DNA from: Saccoglossus kowalevskii
Taxonomy: Eukaryota; Hemichordata; Enteropneusta; Harrimaniidae
Reading direction: 5' to 3'
NCBI RefSeq assembly: GCF_000003605.2
Contig: NW_003143795.1
Span: 453,292 to 485,126, forward strand
Length of the DNA stretch: 31,835 bases
The notes under the pieces are model-generated. The model was given only the letters and a program-made list of their open reading frames with translations. It had not been told where the DNA came from and made no database searches. Shown here piece after piece: positions 14,801 to 24,318 of the stretch (positions within the stretch are counted from its first letter, which is position 1; every line of letters begins with the position of its first letter). The position numbers and the translations under genes were made by a program.

Positions 14801-17800
14801 TAGAAAATGCACTTCCCTGCTTTATCAACTAGATCAATCATAGTTGACGACATATTTCACCAAGTGGGGTTGGTGGCGATATACTGTAAATTTTTTAAAA
14901 TCGGTCAAAATTTTCGGAATTTGGTAAATTGGGATACAAGTACAAAATGATGTGAAAGTTACTGTGACTTGCTGTCTGCATGTTCTCAATTAACCATATA
15001 AAGCTATATAACTTTGCAGTATTTCCCAGAAATTATTTGTAGTATTTCCCGGAAAATATTGTACAAAATTGAAGCAGTTTATTATTGATTATCATTATAT
15101 TACAAGAGCAAAGGACAAACAAACTGATTTTCTATCTGGAACACACGATAGTTAACGCAGGGTCCGGGGCTCATAATAGTTTACACAGGTTCTGGGGCAC
15201 ACTATAGTTTACACAGGTTCTGGGGCACACTATAGTTTACACAGGGTCACTCAATTGTCACCTTCTTCAAAACCTGAAACCTGATAATGATTATGAAATG
15301 TATAATAATCACGATGTAACTGTCCTTGATGGATATTGCATATTGTTTTTTAAAGTAAAACGAAAACAGATTTAAAACGCTGCATTATCGCGGTGTAGGG
15401 AAGTTTCTTCTTACTCGGATTACCTATTATAGTTAGTGTTTTTAGCCTCAGGCCCGATATTACTCTGTTTTGCAATTATCGATAAATGCTCCAGTCAAGC
15501 AGCGTATCCAATCAGATATAATTAATTACTAAAACTGTGCTGCTTATTTCTCATCAGTATGAATAATTTCTTGCCTGTAAATAGTTTTCTGTTTGGATTT
15601 CAGAACGTTTAGTTGAGTGTTGTCACTCTATTCCTAAACAAATTTGCTTTAAAACACTTATGCCCACACTCCATACTCTGAAATATTTATAACTATCGCT
15701 GTAAACTGAAAAAGAATTATGGTGAAATCCGAAATGAATTTCAGCTGTAAAAATTTCTCCCCCCCCCCTCCCATTACCTCCATCTTAGTGGCAATGCAAT
15801 AGTCATAAATCACTTGGTACTGTGTGATTACTTATACTATCCAAACACACAGAGGAGGTCAGGTATAGAGAGGGAATTAAAAAATATTTTTTTAAAGCTC
15901 CTTTGAAAGGTTCAGCAATTTGGGGGAAAGCGACCAGAGGAACACATGGTGGGTCCAAGTTAGTTGTTCTATTTGCACTTTTGTTTGCTTTGTTTTTGAC
16001 AAACAAAAAAATCTGAATTTTATGGTGAATTTACCTGCTTTATAATTTGCTCAATTGAGTAAATACCTTAACCAAGGGTTTTACCTTTTGTTAATTTACA
16101 AACAAGCAGGTCTGCTCCATAGAAAGCCATTACCTAAAAATTCTAGTCTGAATATCATTGAAATAAATTGCGTATAATTACCATTCTCAGCAGTTTACCC
16201 CAGCTGAGTTCATACCCAATTCCTATCGTAATTGAAATTTCAAATGCCTCATAAAGTCTTGATGTTCACAAAAAATTGGGCTTTTTCATTAGAGATGGCT
16301 TTTCCTGATCGTCTTCCGACTTGAATGAGATGCACGCTTGAAGATTACCATATTAGTTTACTTACTTAAGCAAGAATTAAATTTCTGTACAAGAAGAGAT
16401 GCATCATTATTGCATGGACATCTGAATCTAAAATCTTTGGCTTACCCATTAGTCTGGTTGTCATGGTAACTAATGTAAATCGCTGTTCCCAGAAGTCCAT
16501 CCTTCAGCTCGCTGGAAATTGCATTTAGCCATTCGAACGATGCACAACAAACAACGCATGCATACAGAATTAGGTTTTGTTGAAAAAAAAAAATGGAGAA
16601 ATTTGTTTTTCATTTGTCGCACATTTTGGACAAAGTTTAACAGGGTTCTGCTTTAGCCTGTGGACTTGGTCTATTTTGTCACAATTCGTTTCTCCCTATT
16701 TCCGGTGCAATTTTATGTTCCATTCTTGTGTGAAATAACAAATTTTGGTTTTGAACTGAGTAGTCTGCTTTTTACCCTTAATGTTAATGATATAAGAATG
16801 AATAAGTAAACAGAACCAGAAGAGAAAGCAATTATTTTGACTGGCTTCTATTTATTACAAAATATTTAAAAAAGAAAGAAAAATATTGATTAGTCTGGGT
16901 GACATGAATCAAAAAAAGCATTGATTCCTTACAAAGATGAGATAATTACTCACCCCACAATTTGTTGTTAGGGTTGTGAAGCCGTAATGCGGCTAGTTTG
17001 ATTAAATAAATGCACAAATGATGAGGGGAATAATATTGCTCATTTCATGACCATTTTACTTGTTCGCTAATTAAAAATTGAAATCCCAAGTGATACGGTT
17101 GCTAAGAGTAACGTGTTACATGCTACTCTGTTACCTGCCTTGAATCCTTCTCAACACCTTTCTAAAATATCCACATCAAATTATAGCCCCCTACCCCCAA
17201 ATGTATCTAAGATTTTCTATGGATTTTCACTAGTAAATTCTTGCGCAGCCTTCCCTCCCCCAGAACAAAGTATAATAGTCCCCCTCCAAACTTCATACAC
17301 TCAATTTCCTGTAATTAATTGCAAATTATCAATCAATTGCACGATCATCACGAAAATAATTTTAAATTAAAACAAACCGACTGTGCCCTCTCCCTCTCTA
17401 GAAATATACGTTTACATTGTATATTTATTGAAGACTAGTGGTGGTGGGATTGGTTGGGTGCCATGGTTGTTGTGTGTTTGCTGCACCGTCATCTGTTCTT
17501 CCACTCATTGTGTAGTGGCAAAACTGCCGCCCTCGGCATTTATAAAGAACCAAATTGCAAATGCTTATTAGAAATTTGAGCTGGGTTGATACTGGTGACA
17601 AAATTGCCTGAAGCTGTCAACATTTTATATATCCCAGTTACATTATTAATAATGCAGATTAAAGAGATATGAAATTAGATTTGATTTATTCAGTTGTCAA
17701 TTTGCGAGATATAATGATTTTTTCTTTGTTCCTCGCTAGTCACCCACGGCATGGGGTCTGCTTCATGTTATCCTCTTGACTAATGAATCAATCAAGATGA

Positions 17801-20270
17801 TGTAATTTTTTTTAGCAAAAAAAAGAATGTCATGAATTTGTAATCATTATTTAGAAATAACTGTTTTAGAGAAAACCTGTATCATTAATTTAATATTTTA
17901 ATTGTCTTGAAAATGATAGTCATCATATCACAAATTTCATTTTTATTCCCATTTTAAAATGAGACGCACGGAGATGTAATTGGAAATTGATGTCATTTTT
18001 GTTCCAATCAACGAGCTTGTTTTTGTAAAGATGAAACCAATTAAGTTACTATTATGCAGCTTTTAAGTAGTCCTTATTTTCGTCCTTGTTACATAGATAC
18101 AGAAGCTGACGCAGCAGCAACCATGATGACCCTGACGACTCCCCCTGATCAACGTGCGGCTGAACGTAAGTAGCAAAATCAGTATATATTGTCAGAAAAT
18201 CAAAAATTAAAAAGGAAAGACTAAATTGCTTATGCCAGAAATTCTGTGTATTAGGAAATCACGAAAGAATAAATGTAGAAGAAAGTGTCTCTTTAAGAAA
18301 TGTGATTACTCTTGAATTGCTTCTGTGATCACCCACAAATGTTGCACTCTCATTATGGTTACATACATAATGTCCATTGCGCGACAGGGGAGAGGGGGAG
18401 TGATTATCGCTATATGGTGTATAATTTTAAAGAACTTTTTATTTTAAAAATCTAAAATAACTTATTTTTTCTCTCCTTAAAGATGCACGCTTGAAGCAAG
18501 AAACAACGAGTTTGTCATCTGCTTCCCAGCTATCCAAGGACTTCCAAAAATGGACAATGACGACTACTAATAATACATCAGTATTCAGACAACAACTCAG
18601 GCCGTGGTCTATTAACAATAATGTACAAGACAAAAGAAAACCAAGGTGAGAAAAACTGATGTTATTCTGTCAAACATCTTATTTTATTTGAAATTTTCTT
18701 TGAAGAGTGACAATTTATTATATACATGAATTGTTTAACCAAAACATATGTTAAAATGCCTCAGGATGACGCACGCGCAAGTAGTGCAACTTGTCGTCGG
18801 CGTGGCTATGCTAGGCTGCCCTCTATAGATCAAAAAGGGAATAATGCCACACCCGTGAAGAGACCTACTATTTGAAATAGTGCTGAGCGTCAGTTGACGA
18901 CCAATTTATGACTACCGGTAACTTACAACTGTGGCAAAATCATGTGCTTAAAGAAATAATACAAAATAGAGTTGAACGGAAAAGTTAAATTGTGAATTAC
19001 GGGACACATTGATAAAGTTACGTTTAATACAAATTTGAATCTTATTTCTTCTTTAACCGAATTGTTAACGACATTCTCTAAGCATGTATTATGAAAGAGT
19101 CTGGTAATGATACATACATCTAATATGAACATAATAGACTACGAAGTTTCACGAAGGAAGTAACAAAAAAAAAAGTCTCTTGTATTTAATGCCAGGAAGA
19201 TAATGTGTGTATTATCTACACTATTGTGGGCTCTTGGTGATCAATGACAGATGTGAAATTAACTTTACTACGACATATTGTGTGCCAACAAAGGCAGGGT
19301 ACATAAAGAAAGCAAAGCGTTTGACTTCAAGTCAAGAAATAAGTCATTACTGTTGCTATGACAACAGTGAATTCAGTTTACTCTTGCAGTGATTTATTTT
19401 GCTGCGGGTTTGATGTTAACTCTAAACAAAACAGACAAAAATTGGCAAATTTCCTGATTAAAGTGAACAGCAGAATAACACTAGTGTATGTGTGATGAGG
19501 TTGTTGTACAAAGCCAAGATAAACACAACACTGTCCGCGATAGTACAAATTTCATTTGGATTGACTTGTTTTACTCAGAAACAGTATTGGCCGCTAATGT
19601 TTACTTTGTACATTAGCGATAATGTCTATAATAATTAGCATAATGATTATGTAATTATAGTATAAATGGGTACAAGTTTACAGCATTAAGCTGATTATTT
19701 GAATAATGATTAATGTTAATACTTCCAAGCCTGTGTTGCCTTTCCTGAGCAAAACACATCCATCATATGTTTGCTTACATGGGTCGTATGCCTTGATCTT
19801 ACAGAATGACATCAACACCTTTGATGAAGGCGCGAAGCAAGCAGTCCACTCCACCTTGCAATGAGGACCATACATACAGTATGACTAGCTCTATCAGCGT
19901 CCCGACTGAGAATGGCAGTTTTTCCTCCGAGGAAGATCCTCTTGAGAGCGACGGCAGTGATTTCACAGATGAGACGGATTCCGAGATGGAGCATGACGGC
20001 AAGATACTAAGACATTTTGACAGTGGCTACATTAATGATGACGGTTTTGATGAAGAATTGAAGCCAATCAAGTTGGTCTGTGATAGTAGCTTGCCGATCA
20101 AGAAACGCGTTCCGCGGGCTAACTTTGCCGAGGAAGAGATGAGAATAGTGGAAGGTGCTGATGCCTTGTTGAATTTAGCAGGCATTAAGACCACTTCCAT
20201 ACCAATCAGATCAATCAGCCCAATACACAACAACAGTCATTCTGCCATTTCTACTGCCACCACGTCTTAA
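2742..20270 (+). CDS. FOXN2/3: Forkhead box protein of the FOXN2/FOXN3 (CHES1) class, 3' part, six exons
   Basis: Six exons join in one open frame: 2742-2893, 8297-8334, 13160-13237, 18097-18165, 18483-18645 and 19805-20270 (966 nt including the stop, 321 residues). All visible introns are GT-AG. The product is a nuclear transcription factor; vertebrate FOXN3 is a checkpoint-linked repressor. Seen in the sequence: the last wing of the forkhead domain ([17 protein letters not shown], about residues 2-18), the FOXN3-type [10 protein letters not shown] segment (20-29), the acidic-Ala-Ala-Met-Met motif (94-100), a Ser/acidic region (about 205-235), DSGY (239-242), a basic LPIKKR patch (263-268, possible nuclear localisation signal) and the C-terminal [10 protein letters not shown] block (287-296). 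These occur in the same order in human FOXN2 and FOXN3. The N-terminus and most of the forkhead domain are outside the window. Introns are 5403, 4825, 4859, 317 and 1159 bp. Confidence 0.93.
4822..4893. repeat. Perfect 12-bp inverted repeat in a GC-rich intronic block
   Basis: ACAAGCGGGAAG at 4822-4833 is the exact reverse complement of CTTCCCGCTTGT at 4882-4893, with a 48-base loop. The surrounding 4760-4900 is clearly richer in G+C than its neighbourhood. It could be a foldback RNA, a dimeric binding site or the remnant of a small element; nothing decides between these. Confidence 0.6.
5861..5872 (+). repeat. Poly-G run of 12
   Basis: Twelve consecutive G bases preceded by TGGTGGT. Length polymorphism and assembly error are likely at such a run. 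Confidence 0.85.
6947..6960. promoter_or_regulatory. RFX X-box-like site, weak
   Basis: GTTGCCATAGTGAT: the left half matches GTTGCC exactly and the spacer is AT; the right half is degenerate. It is one member of a series in this window. Confidence 0.3.
8249..8264. repeat. (TA)8 microsatellite
   Basis: Eight TA units preceded by TATTTATTTA stretches, lying 32 bp before the 38-nt exon. It may fall within or beside the branch-point and acceptor region of that exon. Confidence 0.8.
8297..8334 (+). CDS. FOXN2/3: FOXN2/3 38-nt exon
   Basis: The acceptor is TATTTTCAG ending at 8296 and the donor is a consensus GTAAGT at 8335. The first T completes the Ser codon begun in the previous exon; the exon then encodes [12 protein letters not shown] and leaves one base (G). 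Phases match on both sides, which is the main support because the peptide is too short to judge by similarity. Its very short length suggests it may be alternatively spliced, but skipping it would shift the frame (38 is not a multiple of 3). Confidence 0.78.
8746..8759. promoter_or_regulatory. RFX X-box-like site
   Basis: GTTGCCATGACAAC differs at one position from the palindromic X-box GTTGCCATGGCAAC, and TAAT follows immediately. Binding by an RFX factor is an inference from the motif. Confidence 0.5.
10731..10744. promoter_or_regulatory. RFX X-box-like site
   Basis: GTTGCCATGGCGAT has two mismatches to GTTGCCATGGCAAC. Confidence 0.45.
11599..11612. promoter_or_regulatory. RFX X-box-like site
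   Basis: GTTGCCATGCCAAC has one mismatch to GTTGCCATGGCAAC. It sits inside a longer imperfect palindrome, CATGTTGCCATGCCAACATG. Confidence 0.5.
12343..12366 (+). repeat. (TTG)8 microsatellite
   Basis: Eight TTG units followed by CTGCTG, inside a FOXN2/3 intron. Confidence 0.9.
13160..13237 (+). CDS. FOXN2/3: FOXN2/3 78-nt Gln/Asn/His-rich exon
   Basis: The acceptor is GATGTAG ending at 13159 and the donor is GTATGT at 13238. It enters and leaves in phase 1, so it could be skipped without a frame change. It encodes [20 protein letters not shown] and then HRSID, a linker between the forkhead domain and the Met-Met motif. Support comes from splice sites, phase and position; the peptide is not strongly conserved. 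Confidence 0.8.
15145..15250 (+). repeat. 28-bp minisatellite, about 3.8 copies
   Basis: Units start at 15145, 15173, 15201 and 15229. The second and third are almost identical and share the core TTTACACAGGTTCTGGGGCA; the first is divergent (GTTAACGCAGGGTCCGGGGC) and the last is cut short after ACAGGGTCAC. Confidence 0.9.
15759..15768 (+). repeat. Poly-C run of 10
   Basis: Ten consecutive C bases within a CT-rich stretch; likely length-polymorphic. Confidence 0.85.
16457..16470. promoter_or_regulatory. RFX X-box-like site
   Basis: GTTGTCATGGTAAC has two mismatches to GTTGCCATGGCAAC. Like the site at 8746 it is followed at once by TAAT, which hints at a shared composite arrangement. Confidence 0.45.
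18097..18165 (+). CDS. FOXN2/3: FOXN2/3 69-nt exon with the Asp-Ala-Ala-Met-Met motif
   Basis: The acceptor is TTACATAG ending at 18096 and the donor is GTAAGT at 18166; phase 1 to phase 1. It encodes [19 protein letters not shown] plus RAAE. The Asp/Ala/Met-Met/Thr-Pro-Pro pattern corresponds to the conserved segment D-IDAA-AMMLLNT in vertebrate FOXN2 and FOXN3, so this exon is strong family evidence outside the DNA-binding domain. Confidence 0.93.
18166..18482 (+). other. FOXN2/3 intron, 317 bp
   Basis: Short intron with donor GTAAGT at 18166 and acceptor CTCTCCTTAAAG ending at 18482. A purine-rich stretch, AGGGGAGAGGGGGAG, lies near 18387. Nothing else was recognised. Confidence 0.85.
18483..18645 (+). 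CDS. FOXN2/3: FOXN2/3 163-nt exon, Ser/Thr/Gln-rich
   Basis: The acceptor is CCTTAAAG ending at 18482 and the donor is GTGAGA at 18646. The leading AT completes the codon begun in the previous exon, and AG is left for the next. It encodes [20 protein letters not shown] and continues to [11 protein letters not shown]. The polar, low-complexity composition fits the variable linker between the Met-Met motif and the C-terminal block of FOXN2/3 proteins. Confidence 0.85.
19352..19365. promoter_or_regulatory. RFX X-box-like site
   Basis: GTTGCTATGACAAC has two mismatches to GTTGCCATGGCAAC. Confidence 0.4.
19592..19618. promoter_or_regulatory. Perfect 9-bp hairpin containing a forkhead-type site
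   Basis: CGCTAATGT (19592-19600) and ACATTAGCG (19610-19618) are exact reverse complements around the 9-base loop TTACTTTGT. The junction of left arm and loop reads TGTTTAC (19598-19604), the canonical forkhead core, and both arms carry TAAT. It lies about 190 bp before the last exon. It may be a regulatory site or an RNA hairpin in the pre-mRNA; function is inferred. Confidence 0.5.
19805..20270 (+). CDS. FOXN2/3: FOXN2/3 last coding exon with conserved C-terminal block and stop
   Basis: The acceptor is TGATCTTACAG ending at 19804, and the first A completes an Arg codon. The exon encodes 154 further residues and ends at TAA (20268-20270). Seen in order: a Ser/Thr-Pro stretch (KQSTPP), an acidic Ser-rich segment ([20 protein letters not shown]), [18 protein letters not shown], and [20 protein letters not shown]. 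The last corresponds to the EEL/M-KEAAGSLLHLAGI block near the C-terminus of human FOXN2 and FOXN3, and DSGY also aligns. Codon composition here is noticeably higher in G+C than the flanking noncoding DNA. Confidence 0.95.
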
Positions 20271-20842
20271 TATCGAAGGTTATACGTGATACCGAGGGCA
20301 GAGTGCAATTTGTGTATTACAATCGATATGTTCTGAAGGGCTGAAGAGTGTACAATCAGTGAGTTGGGATGTTCCTTAAAGATGACTGGACATAAACCGG
20401 ACTTGCTCAAACGAGCTTCAATTCTGTATTCTTTTTTTTGTTTGTTTTTTCTTCAGTTGAGCCCATTTATGGATAATGCTGCCATGTTGTCTGATTCTTG
20501 GGGTTTATTCAGGGATCTTGTAAGTTAAAATCATGAAAATGTCCTTCAAATGAAAATGAGTAGGGAGGGACGCGAATAGTTTTACAAGGGTGTGGTGCTA
20601 GTAGCTTGATGGTTTTCTGGTCAACATAGTGACCACATGCCGTAGGATTACAGAGCGGGTAAAAAAAAACAAAAAACAAATCAAGTCTTAGTTTGAATAT
20701 TTTTTCTATAAACAACTGCCATTTATCTCCTTACCCCACAGTATTACTGCATTCACACTTACATACACATGTCTCGTAGAAATACTATGGTAAAAAAAAA
20801 ACACGCATTGTTTATATATATGATGCAAGTAGACTCCATGCA

Positions 20843-20856
20843 GTTTCCATAACAAC
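20843..20856. promoter_or_regulatory. X-box-like site in the presumed 3' UTR, weak
   Basis: GTTTCCATAACAAC resembles the X-box with AT spacer but has three mismatches to GTTGCCATGGCAAC. Confidence 0.25.
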
Positions 20857-21182
20857 CTAACAACCTTAATACAATTTAGCCTCAGACGAGCGGCACATTT
20901 TCAGTCGACTTAATTCGGCTTTAGTCTGCCTAGGAATATTCAATCCCTTTAATAGAGGGACAACAAAACTGATGAAGACAATGGTTCTATTTTAGTACAG
21001 CTATAACTGTTGTATGTAATTATAAAAAAAAAAAAAGATGCAATATTCACCATGTGACAAAAACGGATACATGCCTTCCCGTGGCTGTGTCTAGTAAGAG
21101 GTGAAATGAGAAAAGGCGATTAGTATAGCGAGAATTTGACAACTGCTCACAAAGTGAAGTCAGGTTGGACGAGGATTTTTTC

Positions 21183-21196
21183 AATAAAAAAATAAA
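21183..21196 (+). terminator. Candidate polyadenylation signals for FOXN2/3
   Basis: AATAAA occurs at 21183-21188 and again at 21191-21196, about 0.9 kb after the FOXN2/3 stop. These are the first canonical signals found downstream of the stop. AATAAA is common in A+T-rich DNA, so transcript evidence is needed to confirm use. Confidence 0.4.
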
Positions 21197-21200
21197 CAAA

Positions 21201-24200
21201 TTGATTCTAATCATGGAACTGATTACAGGACATTTAGAAAATTAGATGTAGGTTGAAATTATAAATGTAAAACGACCATTTCATGAATGATGAAATCATG
21301 ACCCTGATGCAAGAGATTAATGTTTTTGAAAAAAACACCAATGGTATTAATAATTATTGCAATTTATTTTATTTAATATGTAGAAGAAATTTAATTTATA
21401 GTAAAACAATATGTATAAAATAAATTTAGGTGAATGTTTTTTTACTCACAAGAAGTTTAGAGAATTTAGTTATTTGACAGTCAAAAACAAAATATTTTTG
21501 TTCTAAGGTGTTATTTCTTACCACATAGAAAAACAACTTTATATTTCTGTTAGTTGCCAATTTCCAATGAACGAATTTGTGCGACCCGCTTAAGTTGCCC
21601 TCTGATCTGTTTGATTTGTCAGTATTGGATGGTAATTTTGTACATTCTTTAAAATGTTGGCATGCTATGCTATTTAAGTCTCTGAAAGTCAGTCATTTTT
21701 CTAATAATATGAATTAATTAAGCATCATTTCTTACCCAGATTTTATTTTCAAAAATTGTGATGAACATCTGTAGCCAATATGAATTACATTAATTTAATC
21801 CAAAAGTAACAAAAATATCCCACCAAATTTGGGCGGGAAGACTTAAATCGTTGAAAGGGTTAATTAATTAATTAACATATCACTCCAAATTCAGCTAATT
21901 GTTTTATTTGAAAGAAATTACAGAATACTTGAGGATGCATGGGGCTCAGGAAATTAATGTATCAATATAATAGGAGTACAAAAAAAATGACTTTTGGAAA
22001 GCAACCCATTGTTTCTGTGACTTTGTGGCAACATTTTCTAATTTCTTTGACTGAATACTGACTAAGCATTTCACATGAACATTTTTGTTATTTTGTAAAT
22101 TTGCACCAAACACACATTTTAGTCTGTGGCTATTTCTTTGAAAAAGACATAGTCGTGTTTGAATTATAACTGTGACAGGCATGGTTTTGGGGGTGGAGAA
22201 CTCACATGTGTAGGAATTTCTGATTCGATATTTTGAATTTTTTAGCAACAACATTGAATAAAATCAAAATTGCCTGTACATACTATTGTGGCAGGAAATG
22301 CTATAGAAAGCACATTTGTGGGTAAATATATCAATTACCCCAAATATCATCAGAGTAAAATGTTTGCATCAAAGGAAATCTGATGACAATGCAAATATAT
22401 TACAATTCTGAGAACCTCTCGTTGGATAATGCACGTATGTGCATAAGCTCACATATGCAATGCACCCACCCCCAATTATGCCGAGAAATCAATAATAAAT
22501 CATACACATCTGCCAGTAGCTCACATTTGTAAGTTCTTAGCTATGTACATATTTTGTGTTTCTGATAGTACTGGACATAGAAATCAGTGTACAGTTTTAT
22601 ACATGTAGGTGCCAAATGGGAGAAAAGTCTCCCATGCCATAGAGACAGAATGGAATTCTAATCCATGCCACGAAATAGACACTGGGAGAAGGTTTCAATC
22701 TTGCTACAAATTTTTTTTTTTATTACAAGAAGTTTACAGTGCCAATAATATCTGTAACGATTCTATCACTTTCACAAAGAATTACATTTTTTTTGTAAGA
22801 TCGGGAAATGCAAGACAAGCAAAAATGAGATTGTTCATGTTTTCCGAAACTTTAAATAGTCTAGCATTTAAACCAATAATATACAATATTATACACAAGG
22901 TGATGTGTAATCGTGACAAATCTGCCACTTTTCAAAGTTGTATTTTTTTTCCTGCAATTTTTTTTCTATTTTTTGTTTTTCTGTAAAGAGCACAGCGAGA
23001 TTTACCTTTACAATCGGGCAAGTCGATGCGTTACAATTGAGTTAGAACGATGCAATACATAGCTATCAAACTATCGACACTGCCAATTTTCACCGAAATA
23101 CAAATTTTGATGGAGTATATCTGTAATAGAGAGAAACAAATTCTCTAAGAGTATAACAAAAAAGTTTTACAAATATTTTCTTTTCAATCAGAGACATTTT
23201 ATTATAACAGTTTGTTGCCAACTTAAGAAGTATGCATCGAAAGTAGATATTATTTTGCTTTTTATTTTTCACTGAAATCATGCTGTGCTCTGTAAAAATA
23301 GTGAATATTTCAATCAAAGTTGTGTCAAAACTTGGTTGAAAATACCTCTTTGTATCAATAGTACTATAATACATATGGTAAAACCTGATCATTGTAACAG
23401 TTCCATCACCACTTAACTCTTTCCATCGCTATTGTCAAATTTTGTAACAATTCACAAAGCTATGTAGAGTTCTGTCAGCTTGGTTGACAATTAGTATCAG
23501 AATTTGAGGAAATAACTAAAAATGTTAACAGATTCACACCCACATTTTCATTTGGAAAAAGTCGTGGCGTGCCCTCAAGATTCTGATTGATACTTTCTTT
23601 TATCTTGTACTGCCATTGAGAGAAAGATGAATATCAGGTACTTGTTTTCTGAAATAGACATCAGATGAAAATGGCCGTCAAACAGTGTTCCAAAAAACAA
23701 AATCTCAACGGCTATTTACATCTAAGTTTTATTGCTTGTGAAATGGCACTGTTGCAAAGCCAAGACAAAAGTGGGACATCTTTAACTTGGGTTTACTGCG
23801 TTTGGTCGATTACAACACGAACCATTGTGTAATTCATCCATTTATGTATCTACATCTACCGAAAATTGATCACAATATAATATAGCGATCATTGAAATCA
23901 CACCTACTAGTAGTATTTGTAGATTCCCTCCGCAGGTTACTGCGAGGAGTAATTATTTTTGGCGTCTTTGGGATAGTGGTGATTATGCGCAATGGTTTAC
24001 TGTCGCAATTGGATGAAAATCAAATAAACTTTTCATATATCGTGACCAAGATGTATATATTATGTTTGACCAAATAGCGACTAAACCCAATATTTGGCAT
24101 TATTATAATTTGTATCTAACTGAAAAAAAAGCACATTAACTGCCAGCAATATCATAGAGAGGAATGTGCTATTTTCTAAAACAGTGCAACATGTATTTTG

Positions 24201-24318
24201 TTTTTCTTGTCTTTTGTCAAAATGAACATCACATGTATATAATAAAGAGGAAAACAGTTTGGTAAATTGTGCTTTTTATTTTTTTCTGCATACATTGGTG
24301 GATTACTTGGACAAGTTT
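21201..24318. other. Intergenic or distal 3' UTR, no gene recognised
   Basis: A+T-rich with many homopolymer runs. A TTAAT repeat palindrome lies near 21859-21876 and ATGCAAAT near 22389. The longest open frame (22609-22986, 125 codons) is poly-Phe-rich, translating T-runs, and has no recognisable family. I see no exon here. Confidence 0.65.

Larger units (their letters stand above)
13238..18096 (+). other. FOXN2/3 intron, 4859 bp
   Basis: Noncoding by position. It holds a 28-bp minisatellite (15145-15250), a run of ten C (15759-15768), an X-box-like site (16457-16470), a reverse octamer ATTTGCAT near 14510 and many poly-A and poly-T runs. No exon was recognised. Confidence 0.8.
18646..19804 (+). 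other. FOXN2/3 last intron, 1159 bp
   Basis: Noncoding by position. It contains a locally GC- and CpG-richer patch (about 18765-18915), an X-box-like site (19352-19365) and a perfect 9-bp hairpin that includes a forkhead motif (19592-19618). Confidence 0.85.
20271..21200 (+). other. Probable FOXN2/3 3' UTR
   Basis: Follows the stop codon. No AATAAA or ATTAAA was seen before the pair at 21183-21196, so I place the likely proximal 3' end just after that pair. The true 3' UTR could run further; another AATAAA occurs at 21419-21424. Confidence 0.5.

Noticed and set aside
22609-22986. 125-codon frame on the + strand
   Set aside because: Mostly Phe-rich translation of T-runs, with no family resemblance and no gene context.
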